Origin: Eutreptiella sp. 'Long Island Sound 2002'
Lineage: Eukaryota; Euglenozoa; Euglenophyceae; Eutreptiales; Eutreptiaceae
Length of the DNA: 64,000 bases
Direction of reading: 5' to 3'
NCBI GenBank assembly: GCA_964036045.1
Contig: OZ038392.1
Location: 36,345,330 to 36,409,329 of the forward strand
The position numbers were made by a program, and so were the translations under genes. Positions 63,477-64,000 of this stretch are shown here, one piece after another (position 1 is the stretch's first letter; every line of letters begins with the position of its first letter). Under the pieces are notes generated by a model. The model ran no database searches. It was not told where the DNA came from and saw only the letters and a list, made by a program, of their open reading frames with translations.

Positions 63477-63998
63477 CTAGAAGTTTTCAGCAATCGCCGT
63501 ACTGTCTCGTCTGTGTCCGGGCTGGCATAACTCATAACCAGAGTGTGTTCCGGCCGCATCAACAAACCAGGTGGGCCCGGACGGAACAGTCCGTGGGGCC
63601 GTCCACGGCACAAGGGCCGCTGCCATTGCCTCTGCTAATGCTCGAGGGACCAGCGTGGGAGTGCACTTAGATGTATCAGGCCCTTGATGGAGCCAAGCGT
63701 ACGGGCCAGCGAGAAAGGGGGCTGCTCCCCGACCAGGTCGTAGCGCCCACTGCAATTTACCTAGCAACCGGTGGAGGTGTTTGTGACGGTACCCACGGGT
63801 AGCTAAGGTAAGCCACAACATGATGATGCCAATTATGTACACTGGGTCTGATGACACGGACCCCTCCGCCCCATCGAACTGTTTGCCCATCCACGTGACG
63901 TGATGTGAGGGCTCCAGCTCGGATTTGGCACTGACCACCCAGTTGTTTTGTGTAAATTGTTGTACGAGGTGCTGGGTTTGGGCGCGCACGCGATGCAA
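63477..63998 (-). CDS. Reverse transcriptase / RNase H end, partial
   Basis: The open frame enters from the right edge and stops at TAG (63477). It reads NNWVVSAKSELEPSHHVTWM then GKQFDG (RT palm end: K-S-x-L-x-P-x-x-x-x-x-x-G-x-x-x-D), RGYRHKHLHRLLGKLQWALR then GAAPFLAGPYAWLH (connection or thumb), and TWFVDAAGTHSGYELCQPG (RNase H start with its first Asp). This order is of a retrovirus-like or DIRS-like element rather than a LINE. No LTR is visible in the window. Confidence 0.7.
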   Translation of the reverse strand: MHRVRAQTQHLVQQFTQNNWVVSAKSELEPSHHVTWMGKQFDGAEGSVSSDPVYIIGIIMLWLTLATRGYRHKHLHRLLGKLQWALRPGRGAAPFLAGPYAWLHQGPDTSKCTPTLVPRALAEAMAAALVPWTAPRTVPSGPTWFVDAAGTHSGYELCQPGHRRDSTAIAENF

Positions 63999-64000
63999 CT

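Overview
The window looks like repeat-rich nuclear DNA from a single-celled, flagellate-type eukaryote (an alga or other protist). Genes are split by GT-AG introns of 0.4 to 4 kb, and no bacterial-style operons were seen. G or C homopolymers of 10 to 19 bases are scattered through noncoding DNA, and short CCCTAA-type tracts sit inside the sequence. One exon carries a PGPGSY motif of the sperm-tail/flagellar (STPGR, SHIPPO) type. The exact lineage cannot be fixed by eye.

Host genes. Two multi-exon genes on the minus strand can be read exon by exon. (1) A GDA1/CD39 nucleoside phosphatase (apyrase), exons 28588-28151, 24361-23837 and 21344-20763, has phase-0 junctions, five apyrase conserved regions and a membrane segment at each end (514 codons). 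(2) An RNA-binding protein has three RRM domains. Exon 62689-62354 holds a whole RRM. Exons 57988-57904, 55275-55150, 54641-54517, 53108-52968 and about 52171-52138 encode two more RRMs cut by introns, with all junction phases compatible. A single STPGR exon lies at about 12155-11981. Weaker candidate exons are listed with low confidence.

Mobile DNA fills most of the rest. 0.76-10.1 kb is a nest. A decayed non-LTR retrotransposon (minus strand, ORF1 to endonuclease to reverse transcriptase) is split by a hAT-like element with 8-bp target duplications (7181-8315). Next to it, a plus-strand reverse-transcriptase tail is split by a 2.5-kb terminal-inverted-repeat element with 5-bp duplications (767-3265). 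A family of about 740 bp with inverted-repeat ends is present at 25.7, 32.7 and 35.4 kb, with part of a copy at 14.2 kb; two copies carry a small GDRVFYT-type domain. A second hAT-like element (40712-42305) has an empty-site paralogue at 36.84 kb. 44.6-47.0 kb holds a Ulp1-like cysteine protease gene bounded by GCGTAAGTCGC-type repeats. 47.3-50.0 kb holds a DDE-type transposase-like gene facing a small basic protein gene. An RT-RNase H ORF runs off the right edge.

Other repeats include elements of about 400 bp with tRNA-like boxes at both ends facing inward (17.2 and 37.9 kb), tandem repeats of 48, about 150, 220, 281 and 380 bp, dinucleotide tracts, and a dispersed family bounded by GGGCTTG and CTCAATAGAGCCC ends. 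All calls come from reading the sequence; no similarity search was run.
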